From contig NZ_CP004350.1 in assembly GCF_000550785.1 (NCBI RefSeq), positions 1 through 64,000 on the forward strand: a DNA stretch of 64,000 nucleotides. Direction: 5' to 3'. Under the pieces are notes generated by a model. That model did not search any database, had not been told where the DNA came from, and worked only from the letters and a program-made list of their open reading frames with translations. Made by a program: the position numbers and the translations under genes. Every line of letters starts with the position of its first letter. Within the stretch, counting starts at the first letter, position 1. This DNA is from Corynebacterium casei LMG S-19264. Its GTDB lineage: Bacteria; Actinomycetota; Actinomycetes; Mycobacteriales; Mycobacteriaceae. This document shows, piece after piece, positions 1-12,506 of this stretch.

Positions 1-1848
1 GTGTCTGACCAACAATCGTCCCTGACATCCACGTGGCGAGTCATCGTTGAAGATCTCCTTCGACGCTCTGAACAGCCCAACTCGGAAGTTCCAACCTTTA
101 CACCGCAGCAGCGCATCAAGTTGCAGCTTCTCAAACCCATCATGATCAGCGACGGTTATGCCTTTTTGGCAACCCCCGATCAAAACAGCCGCGATATCGT
201 CGAAGCTGAACTCGCAACACATATTGCTGCCGGCCTATCCCGCCATATGGGACGTCCTTGTTCTGTTGCAATTACTGTTGCTCCCCCAGAAGAGATCGCG
301 CAGCCTCAGACACAGGCTCCGCCACAGTCTTCTCACAACAATTCTTCGCAGCAGGTCAATCAGTTCAGCTATGAACAAGACCGTCCGCGTCTACACCAAG
401 TAGATGTCACGAACCAGAACTTCCACGATGTTCAGCGTGCCGTTTATGACAATTCAGCAAAGCAACATCAAAGCGAGCAGAATTACCCCGTAAACCAAGG
501 CCATCAAGATCAGCACGGCCAGCAAAACTTCCCGGGCCAACAAAATCAGCAGAACCAGTCTCATCCGACATCGCATACGCAGCAGACTCATAATGATCAG
601 CGCGAGCAGAACTCGCGTTTCAATGATGTCACTAGCTACCGCCATGACATGTCAGAAGACCGACCGGCACAGAACTGGCAGACTTCTCACTCGCCGGCCA
701 ATTTGGATGAGTTAGCTGATGTCTATCAGTCACAGCAAACCTCCCAGCCTTCTTTCCAGGCGCCATCGTCCGCACGTATTCCGCGTGAGCGCCCCGCGCA
801 TGACCCAAACCGCGAACAATCACTCAACCCGAAGCACACCTTCGATAACTTCGTTATTGGTTCTTCTAACCGTTTTGCCAATGGCGCTGCGGTAGCCGTT
901 GCTGAAAATCCTGCCCGTGCTTATAACCCGCTGTTTATTTGGGGTGGATCCGGTCTGGGCAAAACACACCTTTTGCATGCCGCGGGTAATTACGCGCAGC
1001 TGCTGCACAAGGGTTTGCGCGTGAAATACGTATCTTCGGAAGAATTTACTAATGACTACATCAACTCTCTGCGTGATGACCGGCAGGAATCTTTCAAGCG
1101 CCGTTACCGCAACCTCGATATTTTGATGGTTGATGATATTCAGTTCCTGGAAGGCAAAGAATCCACCCAGGAAGAGTTCTTCCACACCTTTAATGCGCTG
1201 CACCAGGCAAATAAGCAGATCATTTTGTCCTCGGACCGCCCACCAAAGCAGCTCAATACTTTGGAAGACCGTCTGCGTACGCGCTTTGAAGGTGGACTGA
1301 TCACTGATATTCAGCCGCCAGACTTGGAAACCCGTATCGCGATTTTGATGAAGAAGGCATCGGCAGATGGCACCACCGTTGATCGTGGCGTCCTGGAGCT
1401 CATTGCCTCCCGCTTTGAAACCTCGATCCGTGAGCTGGAAGGCGCATTGATCCGCGTCTCTGCTTATTCTTCTTTGGTTAATGAGCCGATCAACATAGAA
1501 ATGGCTGAGATTGCACTGCGCGATCTGGCGCCAGACTCTGCAGCGGAGCAAATTACACCTAATACGATCATTGAAGTCACCGCTGAGTTCTTCGACATTG
1601 ACGTAACTACCCTTACTGGCTCCGGCAAGAAACGCGATATCGCTCATGCCCGCCAGCTGGCGATGTACCTGTGCCGTGAACTAACCGATCTATCGCTACC
1701 AAAGCTCGGCGAGCAGTTCGGCGGTAAGGACCACACCACTGTCATGTACGCAGAGCGCAAAATCAAACGCGAAATGACAGAAAAACGTGAAACCTACGAT
1801 GAGATCCAGGCGCTGACCCAACGCATCAAGGCTCGCGGCCGCGCCTAA
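1..1848 (+). CDS. dnaA: Chromosomal replication initiator DnaA
   Basis: DnaA binds DnaA boxes at oriC and melts the origin in its ATP form. The 615-residue protein starts with GTG at base 1. It has an N-terminal DnaB-interaction domain, a long Gln/His/Asn-rich linker (about residues 100-270) that makes it longer than the E. coli protein, an AAA+ core with Walker A GSGLGKT (about 316-322) and Walker B LMVDD (375-379), and a C-terminal DNA-binding domain with the GGKDHTT signature (574-580). The next region is full of its binding sites. The ribosome binding site lies outside the window. Confidence 0.98.
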   Translation: MSDQQSSLTSTWRVIVEDLLRRSEQPNSEVPTFTPQQRIKLQLLKPIMISDGYAFLATPDQNSRDIVEAELATHIAAGLSRHMGRPCSVAITVAPPEEIAQPQTQAPPQSSHNNSSQQVNQFSYEQDRPRLHQVDVTNQNFHDVQRAVYDNSAKQHQSEQNYPVNQGHQDQHGQQNFPGQQNQQNQSHPTSHTQQTHNDQREQNSRFNDVTSYRHDMSEDRPAQNWQTSHSPANLDELADVYQSQQTSQPSFQAPSSARIPRERPAHDPNREQSLNPKHTFDNFVIGSSNRFANGAAVAVAENPARAYNPLFIWGGSGLGKTHLLHAAGNYAQLLHKGLRVKYVSSEEFTNDYINSLRDDRQESFKRRYRNLDILMVDDIQFLEGKESTQEEFFHTFNALHQANKQIILSSDRPPKQLNTLEDRLRTRFEGGLITDIQPPDLETRIAILMKKASADGTTVDRGVLELIASRFETSIRELEGALIRVSAYSSLVNEPINIEMAEIALRDLAPDSAAEQITPNTIIEVTAEFFDIDVTTLTGSGKKRDIAHARQLAMYLCRELTDLSLPKLGEQFGGKDHTTVMYAERKIKREMTEKRETYDEIQALTQRIKARGRA

Positions 1849-2620
1849 ACATTTCTAGCTTCCTCTAGATTCGCCCTCTTGAGGTCTATTTCGGACTATC
1901 TCGACCTTTCTAGAACCTCGAAGCTACACAGCACCGTTTATCCACCATGAAATTTTGGCGGATAGACGGTTTTTGAGGTTTTAGGGCTTTTAGCAGGGAA
2001 ATAGTTATCCACAACGTTATTCACACTTGTGTAATTTCATTGTTGTAATTTAATGAGCTTGCTCACAAGATCGGTTTTCACAGGCCCAAGAAAACCTCCG
2101 ACCTGCTGTGATCACTGCTGTGCGATCTTGGTGAATAACAAAGGCCCTCCTGTGGATAACTTTCATGCAATTCGAGTTGTCCACAATTGCCCCGATTTAT
2201 CCCCAGACTGATCACATGTGATCACACACAGACGTTTTGGCCCCCGAGCATAGGATTCTTGTGATTATCCACAGGATCCACAACGCTTATTACTACTACT
2301 AACTTTATTTCTAGATCACTTAGAAGAAAAAGGGCCTGTGTGAAAGTCTCCGAGCCGACCGCGTCTCGCGGGGCATCGGCGAATTACAAGAAGAGCGAAA
2401 GCAACTAGCGCAATGGCCATGCAACTGGTTAAGTTAGATGCAGTTGCTTGAAGCAATTTCTTGTAAGTTGCTAAACCTCAAGAATTTTTAAAAACCGGTA
2501 GATTCAGGTGCATTCTTGTAAATTGCGAGGAAGTTACCTAGTCGGCGTGCGTCGAATGACAAACAGTTTTTCAGCTGGGCACGGCGCATCGAACGTGAGT
2601 CAAGGAGTGTAAAGACGCAC
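1849..2620. other. oriC: Replication origin oriC (dnaA-dnaN intergenic)
   Basis: This 772-bp gene-free stretch holds many DnaA-box-like 9-mers. Perfect TTATCCACA copies lie at 2005-2013, 2151-2159 (reverse) and 2265-2273. Near matches lie at 1938-1946 (TTATCCACC), 2017-2025 (TTATTCACA), 2177-2185 (TTGTCCACA) and 2197-2205 (TTATCCCCA). An AT-rich run at about 2275-2335 after the last box is a candidate unwinding element. The dnaN promoter should lie in the second half. The box motif and dnaA-oriC-dnaN order are established; the unwinding element is inferred. Confidence 0.9.
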
Positions 2621-3817
2621 ATGGAAACCCAAACGACCAACGCCGTGTCATTTCGTGTGGCTAAAGATGACCTCAGCCATGCGGTTGGATGGGTTGCCCG
2701 AAACCTACCGACTAAGGCAGCGCAGCCAGTTCTGCGCGCGATGATCATCACCGCGGATGACAATGGTTTGGAACTAGCAGGCTTCGACTACGAGGTTTCA
2801 ACTCGTGTTCGTATCGCTGCTGAGATCGAAGAACCAGGCCGCATCGCGGTTGCCGGCAAGCTGATGTCTGACATTGTCAGCGCTATGCCAAATAAGCCGG
2901 TTGAGATCCGCCAGGAAGACACCAAGGTCTTGATCCAGTGCGGTTCTTCGCGCTTTGAGCTTCCAACAATTTCTTTGGAAGACTACCCACAGTTGCCGGT
3001 CTTGCCTGAGGTCACCGGCAAGATCAACCCACAGCTGTTCTCAGAAGCTGTCACTCAGGTTGCTGCGGCAGCGGGTAAAGATGACACGTTGCCAATGCTC
3101 ACGGGTATCAGCATGTCTATCGATGGCAAAGATGTGCAGCTGACCGCAACGGACCGTTTCCGCCTGGCCGTGCGCACCTTTGAGTGGGAGCCAACCGCAG
3201 ATGAGATCAAGACTCAGCTGCTGGTTCCAGCTAAGACCTTGCAAGAAACCGCGCGTTCTTTGGATTCTCACATCAATGATCCCATTGAGATCGCGGTTGG
3301 TACTGGTGAGAGCATTGCTGCGGATGGCCTCTTTGGTCTGCACGCCGATAATCGTGAGACCACCACTCGCATGCTGGATGCAGATTTCCCAACGGTCTCG
3401 CACCTTCTGCCAAAGACGCACACCGCGATCGCATCGGTTGAGATCGGCCCACTTCAGGAAGCTATTCGCCGTGTTTCCCTGCTGACGGATCGCAATGCAC
3501 AGATCCGCATGCTCTTTAGCGAAGGCGAAGTACAGCTTGCTGCTGGTGCAACTGACACCGGTAATGCTGAGGAGACTATTCCTTGTGCTTTCACTGGCCG
3601 TGATGAACTGCTCATCGCGTTCAACCCAGCCTTCCTCAAAGACGGCCTGGCTGTTATCCCAACTGATCGTGTGGTCTTTGGTTTCACTGAGCCATCGCGT
3701 CCAGCAATTATGCTGCCTGAGCCAGAAGAGCTTCCAGAGGCAGATGAAGATGGTAACTTCCCAACCCCAGATACCTTCTTCACCTACCTTTTGATGCCAG
3801 TGCGTCTGCCTGGTTAA
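2621..3817 (+). CDS. dnaN: DNA polymerase III beta sliding clamp
   Basis: The beta subunit forms the ring clamp that tethers DNA polymerase III to DNA. The 398 residues are close to the family's usual size, and the sequence has the expected three-repeat clamp organisation, beginning MSFRVAKDD-like after a short METQTTNAV leader and ending in the conserved LLMPVRLPG. It lies between oriC and recF, the standard position. recF follows after 12 bp, so the two are probably co-transcribed. The ATG start follows a GGAG-type site (caaGGAGtg). Confidence 0.97.
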   Translation: METQTTNAVSFRVAKDDLSHAVGWVARNLPTKAAQPVLRAMIITADDNGLELAGFDYEVSTRVRIAAEIEEPGRIAVAGKLMSDIVSAMPNKPVEIRQEDTKVLIQCGSSRFELPTISLEDYPQLPVLPEVTGKINPQLFSEAVTQVAAAAGKDDTLPMLTGISMSIDGKDVQLTATDRFRLAVRTFEWEPTADEIKTQLLVPAKTLQETARSLDSHINDPIEIAVGTGESIAADGLFGLHADNRETTTRMLDADFPTVSHLLPKTHTAIASVEIGPLQEAIRRVSLLTDRNAQIRMLFSEGEVQLAAGATDTGNAEETIPCAFTGRDELLIAFNPAFLKDGLAVIPTDRVVFGFTEPSRPAIMLPEPEELPEADEDGNFPTPDTFFTYLLMPVRLPG

Positions 3818-3829
3818 ATTCCACTCTAG

Positions 3830-5122
3830 ATGTATATTCGTGAGCTTCACCTGCGAGATTACAGATCTTGGCCTGAGCTAAAGCTAGATCTGAATCCCGG
3901 CATTGTCCTTTTTGTGGGCCGCAACGGTTTTGGCAAGACCAATATCGTTGAGGCCTTAGGCTATGTCGCGCATTTGAGTTCACATCGCGTCAGCCAAGAC
4001 GCCCCGCTGGTACGCCACGGCATGGCTAGTGCCCGGGTTTCAGCCACCGCGGTCAACCAGGGTCGTGAGCTCACCGCGCATTTGCTCATCAAACCGCATG
4101 CGGCCAACCAAGCACAGATCAACCGCACTCGGTGTAAGTCACCGCGCGAGCTACTCGGCGTGGTCAAAACCGTGTTGTTCTCACCAGAAGATTTGGCATT
4201 AGTGCGCGGTGAGCCGGCTGAGCGCCGGCGTTATTTGGATGATGTCATTGCTACGAGAACTCCGCGTCTAGCTGGCGTTAAGGCCGATTATGACAAGGTG
4301 CTGCGCCAGCGCAATGCGTTGTTGAAGTCGGCATCGGCAGCCATGCGCCGAGGATACGGGGACACCGAAGGTGCTTCAGCCTTGGCCACATTGGATGTGT
4401 GGGATTCACAGTTGGCAGCCTTAGGCGCACAGGTGATCAATGCACGCTTGGAGCTTTTCGATCACCTCTCGGACCTTATCCCCGCTGCCTATGAAGGTCT
4501 TGCGCCGGAGTCCCGTCCGGCACACATTGCGTATAAATCCACCATTGATGTTGAAGACCGCGACGTTTTGGAAGCCGTCATGCTTGCTGAGCTTGGCGCC
4601 AAGCGTCAGCGTGAGATCGAACGTGGTATTTCTCTGGTTGGCCCGCATCGCGATGACTTGGAATTACATTTGGGTACTGCACCGGCGAAGGGTTTTGCCA
4701 GCCATGGTGAGACCTGGTCTTATGCGATCGCGCTGCGCTTTGCGGAATTCCAATTATTGCGTTCTGAAGATTCTGATCCAGTCCTGATCTTGGATGATGT
4801 TTTCTCTGAACTCGACGCCCAACGCCGCGAGAAGCTAGTGAAACTTGCAGCCGGAGTTGAACAGGTCTTTATCACCGCTGCCGTGGATGAGGATCTGCCG
4901 GACAACCTGGTTCCTATGGAACGCTTTGAAATCAGCGTCGCGGATACCGAAGAAGGCCGCGTCTCCGTCCTTGGCCGCACAGAAAACTCAGCAGAAGAAG
5001 CTTCAGAAACAGCATTTGAGTCCGAAACTGAATCTGAAACTGAGTCTGTGTCTGATGCGGAATCTATGATTGAAGAAAAGGAGCGCGGCGAAGTAAAGAA
5101 GGCTGGTGAGACGGATGAATAA
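3830..5122 (+). CDS. recF: DNA replication and repair protein RecF
   Basis: RecF is an SMC-like ATPase that helps load RecA at single-strand gaps. The 430-residue protein has Walker [10 protein letters not shown] (about residues 30-38), a signature region with GPHRDDL (about 270), and Walker [12 protein letters not shown] (about 322). Its C-terminus carries a Glu/Ser-rich tail (about 386-430) absent from many RecF proteins. Its last 17 bases overlap the first possible start of the next gene, suggesting translational coupling. Confidence 0.96.
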   Translation: MYIRELHLRDYRSWPELKLDLNPGIVLFVGRNGFGKTNIVEALGYVAHLSSHRVSQDAPLVRHGMASARVSATAVNQGRELTAHLLIKPHAANQAQINRTRCKSPRELLGVVKTVLFSPEDLALVRGEPAERRRYLDDVIATRTPRLAGVKADYDKVLRQRNALLKSASAAMRRGYGDTEGASALATLDVWDSQLAALGAQVINARLELFDHLSDLIPAAYEGLAPESRPAHIAYKSTIDVEDRDVLEAVMLAELGAKRQREIERGISLVGPHRDDLELHLGTAPAKGFASHGETWSYAIALRFAEFQLLRSEDSDPVLILDDVFSELDAQRREKLVKLAAGVEQVFITAAVDEDLPDNLVPMERFEISVADTEEGRVSVLGRTENSAEEASETAFESETESETESVSDAESMIEEKERGEVKKAGETDE

Positions 5123-5711
5123 CATTGATCCGGTACAGCAGGCTTTTGATCATATTCGTAAGCGTTCGCCGAACCCTCCGCGGCTCAAGCACGCATCAAA
5201 ATCTAAAGTGGCGCGCATGCCGGTGGAGAAACCACAAGGTATCCCGGTTCCGCAGGTGCCAGGTTTTGATATTGCGGAGCTGTCCAAGACACCGCGCAGA
5301 AAGTATCGCGGTGTGGGCCGAGAAACTGGTGCGGATGGCCGCCGGTTGCGCAAAGGATTTGAAATTCCAAAACTTGGTTCGCATATCGCGCGCGAGGTAA
5401 CCTCCCGCGGCTGGGAACATGACTTGGCGCACGGCTGGATTACCGGCCACTGGGACAAGCTGGTGGGTGAGAAAATCGCGCAGCACACCCATCCCGATCG
5501 GATTGAAAACGGCATTATTTATGTCGTGTGCGATAACTCAAATTGGGGTACGCAACTGCGCTACTTGCAGCGGCAGATTTTGCAGAGAATCTCCGAACAA
5601 GTTGGCGTTGATGTGATTACGCAACTAAAAATTTCCGGCCCTAAACAACATAAGAACTATGAAGGGCCAATGTGGGTAAAACCGCAGGGCTCTAAGGATA
5701 CATACGGATAA
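5106..5711 (+). CDS. DUF721 (DciA-like) family protein
   Basis: This 201-residue protein sits between recF and gyrB, where actinobacteria carry a DUF721 gene. The C-terminal half (about residues 105-195) has the family pattern around [15 protein letters not shown] and the [11 protein letters not shown] segment. DUF721 includes DciA, the helicase loader/operator in bacteria lacking DnaC, so a role in replicative helicase loading is plausible. The N-terminal 100 residues are basic and poorly conserved. The start may be the GTG at 5106 or the ATG at 5115; both overlap recF. Confidence 0.85.
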   Translation: MRRMNNIDPVQQAFDHIRKRSPNPPRLKHASKSKVARMPVEKPQGIPVPQVPGFDIAELSKTPRRKYRGVGRETGADGRRLRKGFEIPKLGSHIAREVTSRGWEHDLAHGWITGHWDKLVGEKIAQHTHPDRIENGIIYVVCDNSNWGTQLRYLQRQILQRISEQVGVDVITQLKISGPKQHKNYEGPMWVKPQGSKDTYG

Positions 5712-8086
<2,375 letters not shown>

Positions 8087-8105
8087 GAGCCATTGCTTGC
8101 CGATG

Positions 8106-8134
8106 CACCGCTGTAGCATAAAGCTACAGCGGTG
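8106..8134 (+). terminator. Rho-independent terminator after gyrB
   Basis: A perfect 12-bp stem (CACCGCTGTAGC with its complement) closes an ATAAA loop and is followed by TTTT. It starts 20 bases past the gyrB stop. Confidence 0.9.
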
Positions 8135-8154
8135 TTTTCTGTATCGTGTGAAGC

Positions 8155-8889
8155 ATGACCGTTGAGATCATCACCACGCAATTCATCGCGAAGCCGGAGG
8201 ACCTTGACCGTGCTTATGCGCTCTATGAAAGCCGCATTGCTCAGGTCAGCACGCTCCAGCCTGATGCCACGGTCTTTGCCTATTCGCCCAAGCTCCTCCC
8301 TTCCGATTCGGTTTTTGACCTATGGTTTTTGCGCACTCAGGCGGTCTATGACCGCCTAGATGCACCCGGGGAATGGCAGCTTTATGAATTAAACGCGCTG
8401 GTTGAATATGATGACAGCACCGAAGAAGTCACAGACAAGGTCAAAGAGAAGTTCTTTTTCGAAGATCTCCGTGAACCCACTGCTTTTCCCGGATCACTTG
8501 CCGGCGTCTTCAATATGACCCTGCTCCGTGAACCAAGAAACAGTACTCTTACTTACGTCACGGTCGGATTTTTTGCCGCGCCAGAAAATGCTGATGTTAT
8601 CCCTGGGCTGTTTAACGCCTTCGTGGAAGCTGCTGATCCCATTGTCTATGGCGGTGCGCCTACTCAAGTAGACCAGGTAGACATGGCTCAATTTGCAGGT
8701 CCCTTGTGGGCGAAATCCGCGCAGCACGAAATCGACGGCACCGATGACGGTGTTCCATATGGCTCCAAAGAGTTATGGCTGGGCTGCATCCTCATTGACT
8801 ATGACGCAGAAAAACTCGCGCAGCACCTGCCAGAATCTCTTGATCCTGACAGGTTTGTGCTGGCGAGCTTGTACCCAGAACCCTTCTGA
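8155..8889 (+). CDS. Conserved hypothetical protein, 244 aa
   Basis: I do not recognise a named family. The protein is acidic, soluble-looking, without signal peptide or membrane segments, and appears to be built of two similar halves of alternating strands and helices (for example VFAYSPKLLPSDSVFDLWF and VTVGFFAAPENADVIPGLF), which could be a duplicated dimeric alpha/beta-barrel-type fold. It stands alone after the gyrB terminator and converges on the minus-strand lipoprotein gene 4 bases away. The ATG start lacks an obvious ribosome binding site. Confidence 0.75.
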   Translation: MTVEIITTQFIAKPEDLDRAYALYESRIAQVSTLQPDATVFAYSPKLLPSDSVFDLWFLRTQAVYDRLDAPGEWQLYELNALVEYDDSTEEVTDKVKEKFFFEDLREPTAFPGSLAGVFNMTLLREPRNSTLTYVTVGFFAAPENADVIPGLFNAFVEAADPIVYGGAPTQVDQVDMAQFAGPLWAKSAQHEIDGTDDGVPYGSKELWLGCILIDYDAEKLAQHLPESLDPDRFVLASLYPEPF

Positions 8890-8893
8890 TGAC

Positions 8894-9370
8894 CTAATAG
8901 AGCGCTGCGTCTGTACCTTGTCGAAGCCACGGTGAACCAGCTTCAGAACGGTCCTCGTCCGAATATGAGAACGGTTGCTGATTCTGAGTGATAGGGATCG
9001 CCGAACTTTGGACACCTTCACACAAAGTGACGTCGCTCTGGTCGACGACATCGGTGAAAACTTCACTGTCATCATCAGATGAATAGGCCACGACTGCGCT
9101 TTCGGAGTCGCCTAAGGGATCGATGGAATCATCAGCAAGCCCGGCATGCTGCAACGCCATCTCACGGAAATCCTCCTGGCACACGATGATGAACTCGTCA
9201 TAATCTGCGTAGACGTCACCGAAGTCAATGATGACACTGCCTTTTTCTTCCGCTGAATCTTGTTGTTCCGCGAGTGCTGCAAGCAACGGACTGCTGCTAG
9301 AAGTATCGGAGCAACCTTGCAAGGTTACTGTCGCAACTAGCAGCCCAGTAACGAAGATCGATTTCTTCAT
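8894..9370 (-). CDS. Putative lipoprotein, 158 aa
   Basis: The start at 9370 gives MKKSIFVTG followed by a hydrophobic stretch and a lipobox ending LQGC (Cys20), so the protein should be exported and lipid-anchored. The mature part is acidic with many Ser/Asp and contains two further cysteines. No family was recognised. It is downstream, on the same strand, of the secreted-protein gene that the IS256-type element has broken, and may have been co-transcribed with it. The longer reading from 9427 would bury the signal peptide. Confidence 0.75.
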   Translation of the reverse strand: MKKSIFVTGLLVATVTLQGCSDTSSSSPLLAALAEQQDSAEEKGSVIIDFGDVYADYDEFIIVCQEDFREMALQHAGLADDSIDPLGDSESAVVAYSSDDDSEVFTDVVDQSDVTLCEGVQSSAIPITQNQQPFSYSDEDRSEAGSPWLRQGTDAALY

Positions 9371-9441
9371 AATGATAACTCTTTCGTCTATGATTAATGG
9401 ACTTCGAGTAGTGCTCCTCAGTTCCACTCAAACATCTATTG

Positions 9442-10152
9442 CTACTCAGTATGAATAAATACCCCGTTGGCAACAGCTTGTCCGGATTGAAGCTCATTCT
9501 GTGAAATGTCTACTGTTGAATTGTCTGGAAATACAGTCACACTAATGTCGGAGACTCCGTCGCCTGCTGATAGCGAAATTCCAGCGCTATTGTAGGATTC
9601 AATACTTCCTGTGGTGGTATATGCATAGTCCCCTTTAAGTAGCCGCACCGAAATGTCCGAGTCTCCCGATTGAGAAGTTTCAAGTCTCCATTCAGAATCA
9701 GACCACCGTTCAACGAAATTGGATTCAGCCTCAAGGGTGGCACCTTCATCTGAGTTTTCAGCCGCTTTCATCCCGCCACCTGGTATCCCGCCTATCCAAG
9801 CAGTAAGCGGAGCTGCCTGACTTTGAACCTGATTTTCATATTTAAACCCAGCTCGTTCATTGTTTAGGGTACTGGTTGAGACGGAACAGGCATCTCCTCC
9901 TACGGAGTAGTGACTGCCCAGGTAGCAGGTCATGCGAACCCAGGGATTACCGTTCAATCCACTGGTAGCATTACTTGAATTGCGAAGGAATCCAGTAGAT
10001 GTACCTGATTCGTACCTTGATGTATTTGGTTGGACTGTGCCTTGGAACCAAGTGTTGTTCACAGCATGTGCTGCTGGAGCGGTCAAGTCCGCCCGAGTGG
10101 TGTTTCTGCCTTTCGTTGAAACAAGCAGTGTGATGGCCTCAGGGACCGGCAC
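9442..10152 (-). pseudogene. C-terminal part of an IS-split secreted protein
   Basis: This 236-codon open stretch starts right at the boundary of the IS256-family element and is the distal part of a gene whose signal-peptide end lies beyond the element at 11519-11598. The frames of the two parts agree if the element is removed at the shared GTG. The product is Ser/Thr/Gly-rich with two cysteines (about residues 74 and 85 of the fragment), typical of an exported surface or envelope protein, but no family was recognised. Without its signal peptide it is unlikely to work. Confidence 0.75.
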
Positions 10153-11518
10153 GTGCTTGGTGCTGTGACTGGTTCATGCAACCTCCTTGGTGGTGTCAGC
10201 GTCGATGACGTTGGCGGTGATCATTGCTTTGGTTTGCTCCAGACTGGTCAATGACATGTAGCGGTTTTGCTGAATCCAATCATCATGCTGTTCTGCCAAC
10301 ACAGCACCAACAAGGCGCACAACAGCGTCACGATTAGGGAAGATTCCGACAACATCTGTGCGGCGCCGGATTTCACGATTGAGCCGTTCAGTCGGGTTAT
10401 TCGACCAGACTTTCTTCCACACTGATTTCGGCGTATTGGTAAACGCCAATAGTTCGTCGAGGGCTTCTTCCAGGTAGTCGGCCACGTGTGGAAACTTCTG
10501 CTCACAAAATGCCACGACCTCTTTGGCTTGGGAGCAGACCGATTCCGAGTCTGGTTGTTGGAATATCGTATGAAACATCGCCGATAACGTCGGCCATTGA
10601 GTCTTGGGCACCATGGCTGAGAGGTTCTTCGCGAAATGGGTACGGCATCGTTGCCAGGACGCATTCGGTAACACGTCACTGATCGCGTGCTGGATACCTA
10701 GATGTGCATCGCTGGTCACAAGATAGACCTCATCAAGTCCGCGGGCTTTAAGGTCTCTAAAGAACCCGGTCCATGAAGCCACTGACTCCGATGTAGCAAC
10801 CTGCATGCCCAATAACTCCCGGTAACCTTCAGCGTTAACCCCGGTAGCAAGGAGCACAGAGGTTTTAACAACCCGTCCACCTTCGCGGACTTTTATCGTC
10901 AACGCATCACATGAGACATACAAGTATGGGCCGGTATCTAGTGGCCGGGTGCGAAAATCTTCGACCATTAAATCAAGATCTTTCGCCATCTCAGAGACCT
11001 GGGACTTCGACAGGTTATTGATTCCCAAACTGGCGACAAGATCATTCATCCTGCGAGTGGATACGCCCTTTAAATAGCAGGTAGCAATTACGGTAGTTAG
11101 TGCGCGTTCAGCCCGGGTGCGTCGTTCCAGGAGCCAGTCCGGGAAGAACGATCCAGTGCGAAGCTTAGGTACTGCAACGTCGATGGTACCCACGCGGGTA
11201 TCAAGGTCACGGTGGCGGTAGCCGTTGCGGACATTGGTACGAGACTCAGACGTGGTGGCGTAGTCCGCGCCGCAGACTTGGTCTGCTTGGGTCGAGAGGA
11301 TTTGGTTGATAAATCCTTGAAGCATCTCGCGCATCAGATCTGGAGATGCTTGAGCGAGCAATTCGTCTAAGTAGGAAGACGGGTCTATAGAATAAGGGGC
11401 AGCGGCCATCGTGGTATTTCCCTTTCGAGGAAGTGTGGTTATGGAATCGAAAGGTACTACGGTGGTCGCCTCATGCATTCATCAGGCCCTCACCGATAGT
11501 TACAGATACACCACGCTA
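10153..11518 (-). mobile_element. IS256-family insertion sequence (copy 1)
   Basis: The element holds one complete transposase gene. Its right end (from 11518 inward, TAGCGTGGTGTATCTGTAAC) and left end (from about 10153, with GCTTGGTGCTGTGACT) form imperfect inverted repeats. It sits in a secreted-protein gene. The flanking octamers in gene orientation are GTGTCCCG and GTGCCGGT, so a clean target duplication is not visible. A degenerate relative lies at 41944-43224. The left boundary is approximate. Confidence 0.85.
10174..11409 (-). CDS. IS256-family transposase
   Basis: A DDE mutator-type transposase of 411 residues, from the ATG at 11409 preceded by GGAAAGGGA. It has the family landmarks: N-terminal ADYATTSESRTNVRNGYRHR segment, YLYVSCDALTIKVREG (first catalytic Asp), the VTSDAHLGI segment (second Asp), and the C-terminal NNPTERLNREIRRRTDVVGIFP containing the catalytic Glu. 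It appears intact and could mobilise this element. The distant start at 11478 would read through the terminal repeat and is less likely. Confidence 0.92.
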   Translation of the reverse strand: MAAAPYSIDPSSYLDELLAQASPDLMREMLQGFINQILSTQADQVCGADYATTSESRTNVRNGYRHRDLDTRVGTIDVAVPKLRTGSFFPDWLLERRTRAERALTTVIATCYLKGVSTRRMNDLVASLGINNLSKSQVSEMAKDLDLMVEDFRTRPLDTGPYLYVSCDALTIKVREGGRVVKTSVLLATGVNAEGYRELLGMQVATSESVASWTGFFRDLKARGLDEVYLVTSDAHLGIQHAISDVLPNASWQRCRTHFAKNLSAMVPKTQWPTLSAMFHTIFQQPDSESVCSQAKEVVAFCEQKFPHVADYLEEALDELLAFTNTPKSVWKKVWSNNPTERLNREIRRRTDVVGIFPNRDAVVRLVGAVLAEQHDDWIQQNRYMSLTSLEQTKAMITANVIDADTTKEVA

Positions 11519-11598
11519 CGGGACACGACCGCTGGAGCAGATAGGAGAAGGACTGAACCGATAGTGATAGCAACGATTGGGTGTTTGAGATTCTTCAT
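11519..11598 (-). pseudogene. N-terminal signal-peptide part of the IS-split gene
   Basis: Reading down from the ATG at 11598 (Shine-Dalgarno AGGAAGG just upstream) gives MKNLKHPIVAITIGSVLLLS and then APAVVS before the IS256-type end. It then runs into the element and stops within it. It is a typical Sec signal peptide and is the missing start of the gene continued at 9442-10152. Confidence 0.75.
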
Positions 11599-12246
11599 CT
11601 TAAACCTTCCTGTATATAGTTTTGAACATCGTGCTAAAAGCGAGGCTATTGAAACCAGGGGGGAAATCAAGAAAATTAGGTAACACTTACATAACTTATA
11701 TTCATTGTCGTGTTTGCTCCAGGCGGAATATGACTTGATGAAAAGGTACCTGAAGTGCTGTTTACTAGTATTTCAATGCACAGTAAACACTGCTCAAATA
11801 GAGTTTGAGATAGCCGCTCTTTGGATGCATTAAATTCATACATTCTGGGCGTAGAGGCTAAAGCTTGTGCGCTGAGATTGCTTAATTTGCGGTCTGCCCT
11901 TGCTTCTCGAGAATTAGTGGCTTAACTTTCTCGTGGTTCGGCAGGTTGTTTCACAAACATTGGCTCCGTGAGAAACTATTAACCCCGTGGGTTGTCACTT
12001 GCGTAAACATTAGTTTCTGACGTTTGCATTCCATATAGCCGTCAAGTTCATTTCCTTCACCATGCTTCGGGAGCGGTGAAATAACCTTCTTGAGGTAAGC
12101 AGCCTCTGGTGCATCCCAGCTATTACTGGCACTTTCTGGTTAGAAGCGTTGCCTTTGGGAAATCATCCCGAGTTTCTTGCCATGGACACTTACCATAGAA
12201 AAGATGCATTTGAGTTACCACCAAACATAGCTACTGTTTGCGCGAA
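11599..12246. other. AT-rich gene-free stretch
   Basis: About 650 bp without a supportable complete gene and more AT-rich than the flanks. On the minus strand the stretch from about 12137 down to 11951 reads open for some 60 codons (including WDAPEAAYLKKV and LPKHGEGNELDGYMECKRQ) but has no start with a ribosome binding site. It looks like decayed coding sequence next to the broken Panacea gene. Confidence 0.35.
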
Positions 12247-12447
12247 CTATGTCGGATATAACTTATAAAGTTCTGATTCGACCTGCTCGCTCGTCCATGC
12301 CTCGATCGTTGAGTTTAAATGAGGATGGGCGTCCTAGTTCAGATTGCGCCCCTGAGCGAAGTGCACGAGCTTCTGGAGCTTTATGGTACTGATCGCAGCA
12401 TTGCTGTTCTCAACAATATAAGCTGCAACAGCGTCGACATTCGCCAT
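12247..12447 (-). pseudogene. Panacea/DUF4065-like antitoxin remnant with in-frame stop
   Basis: From the ATG at 12447 (Shine-Dalgarno AGGAGT) the frame reads 37 residues including ISTIKLQKLVHFAQG, which matches the conserved DUF4065 (Panacea/SocA-type) pattern of ITPLKLQKLLYYAQG. A TAG at 12334-12336 interrupts it. The same frame continues with IEAWTSEQVESELYKLY, which fits the family's next motif IEAW..GPV.PELY, before a second stop at 12247. Both halves in one frame, separated by a single stop, indicate a nonsense-broken gene. Family resemblance is from memory. Confidence 0.6.
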
Positions 12448-12506
12448 CGAAACTCCTGTCTCGGAATGTAGAACTAGGAACTGGCTAAGGCTTAATGTTG
12501 CCGTAG

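Noticed and set aside
820..1647. 275-codon open frame on the minus strand inside dnaA
   Set aside because: It is fully antisense to the conserved AAA+ domain and its translation resembles no family; long antisense frames are common in this codon usage.
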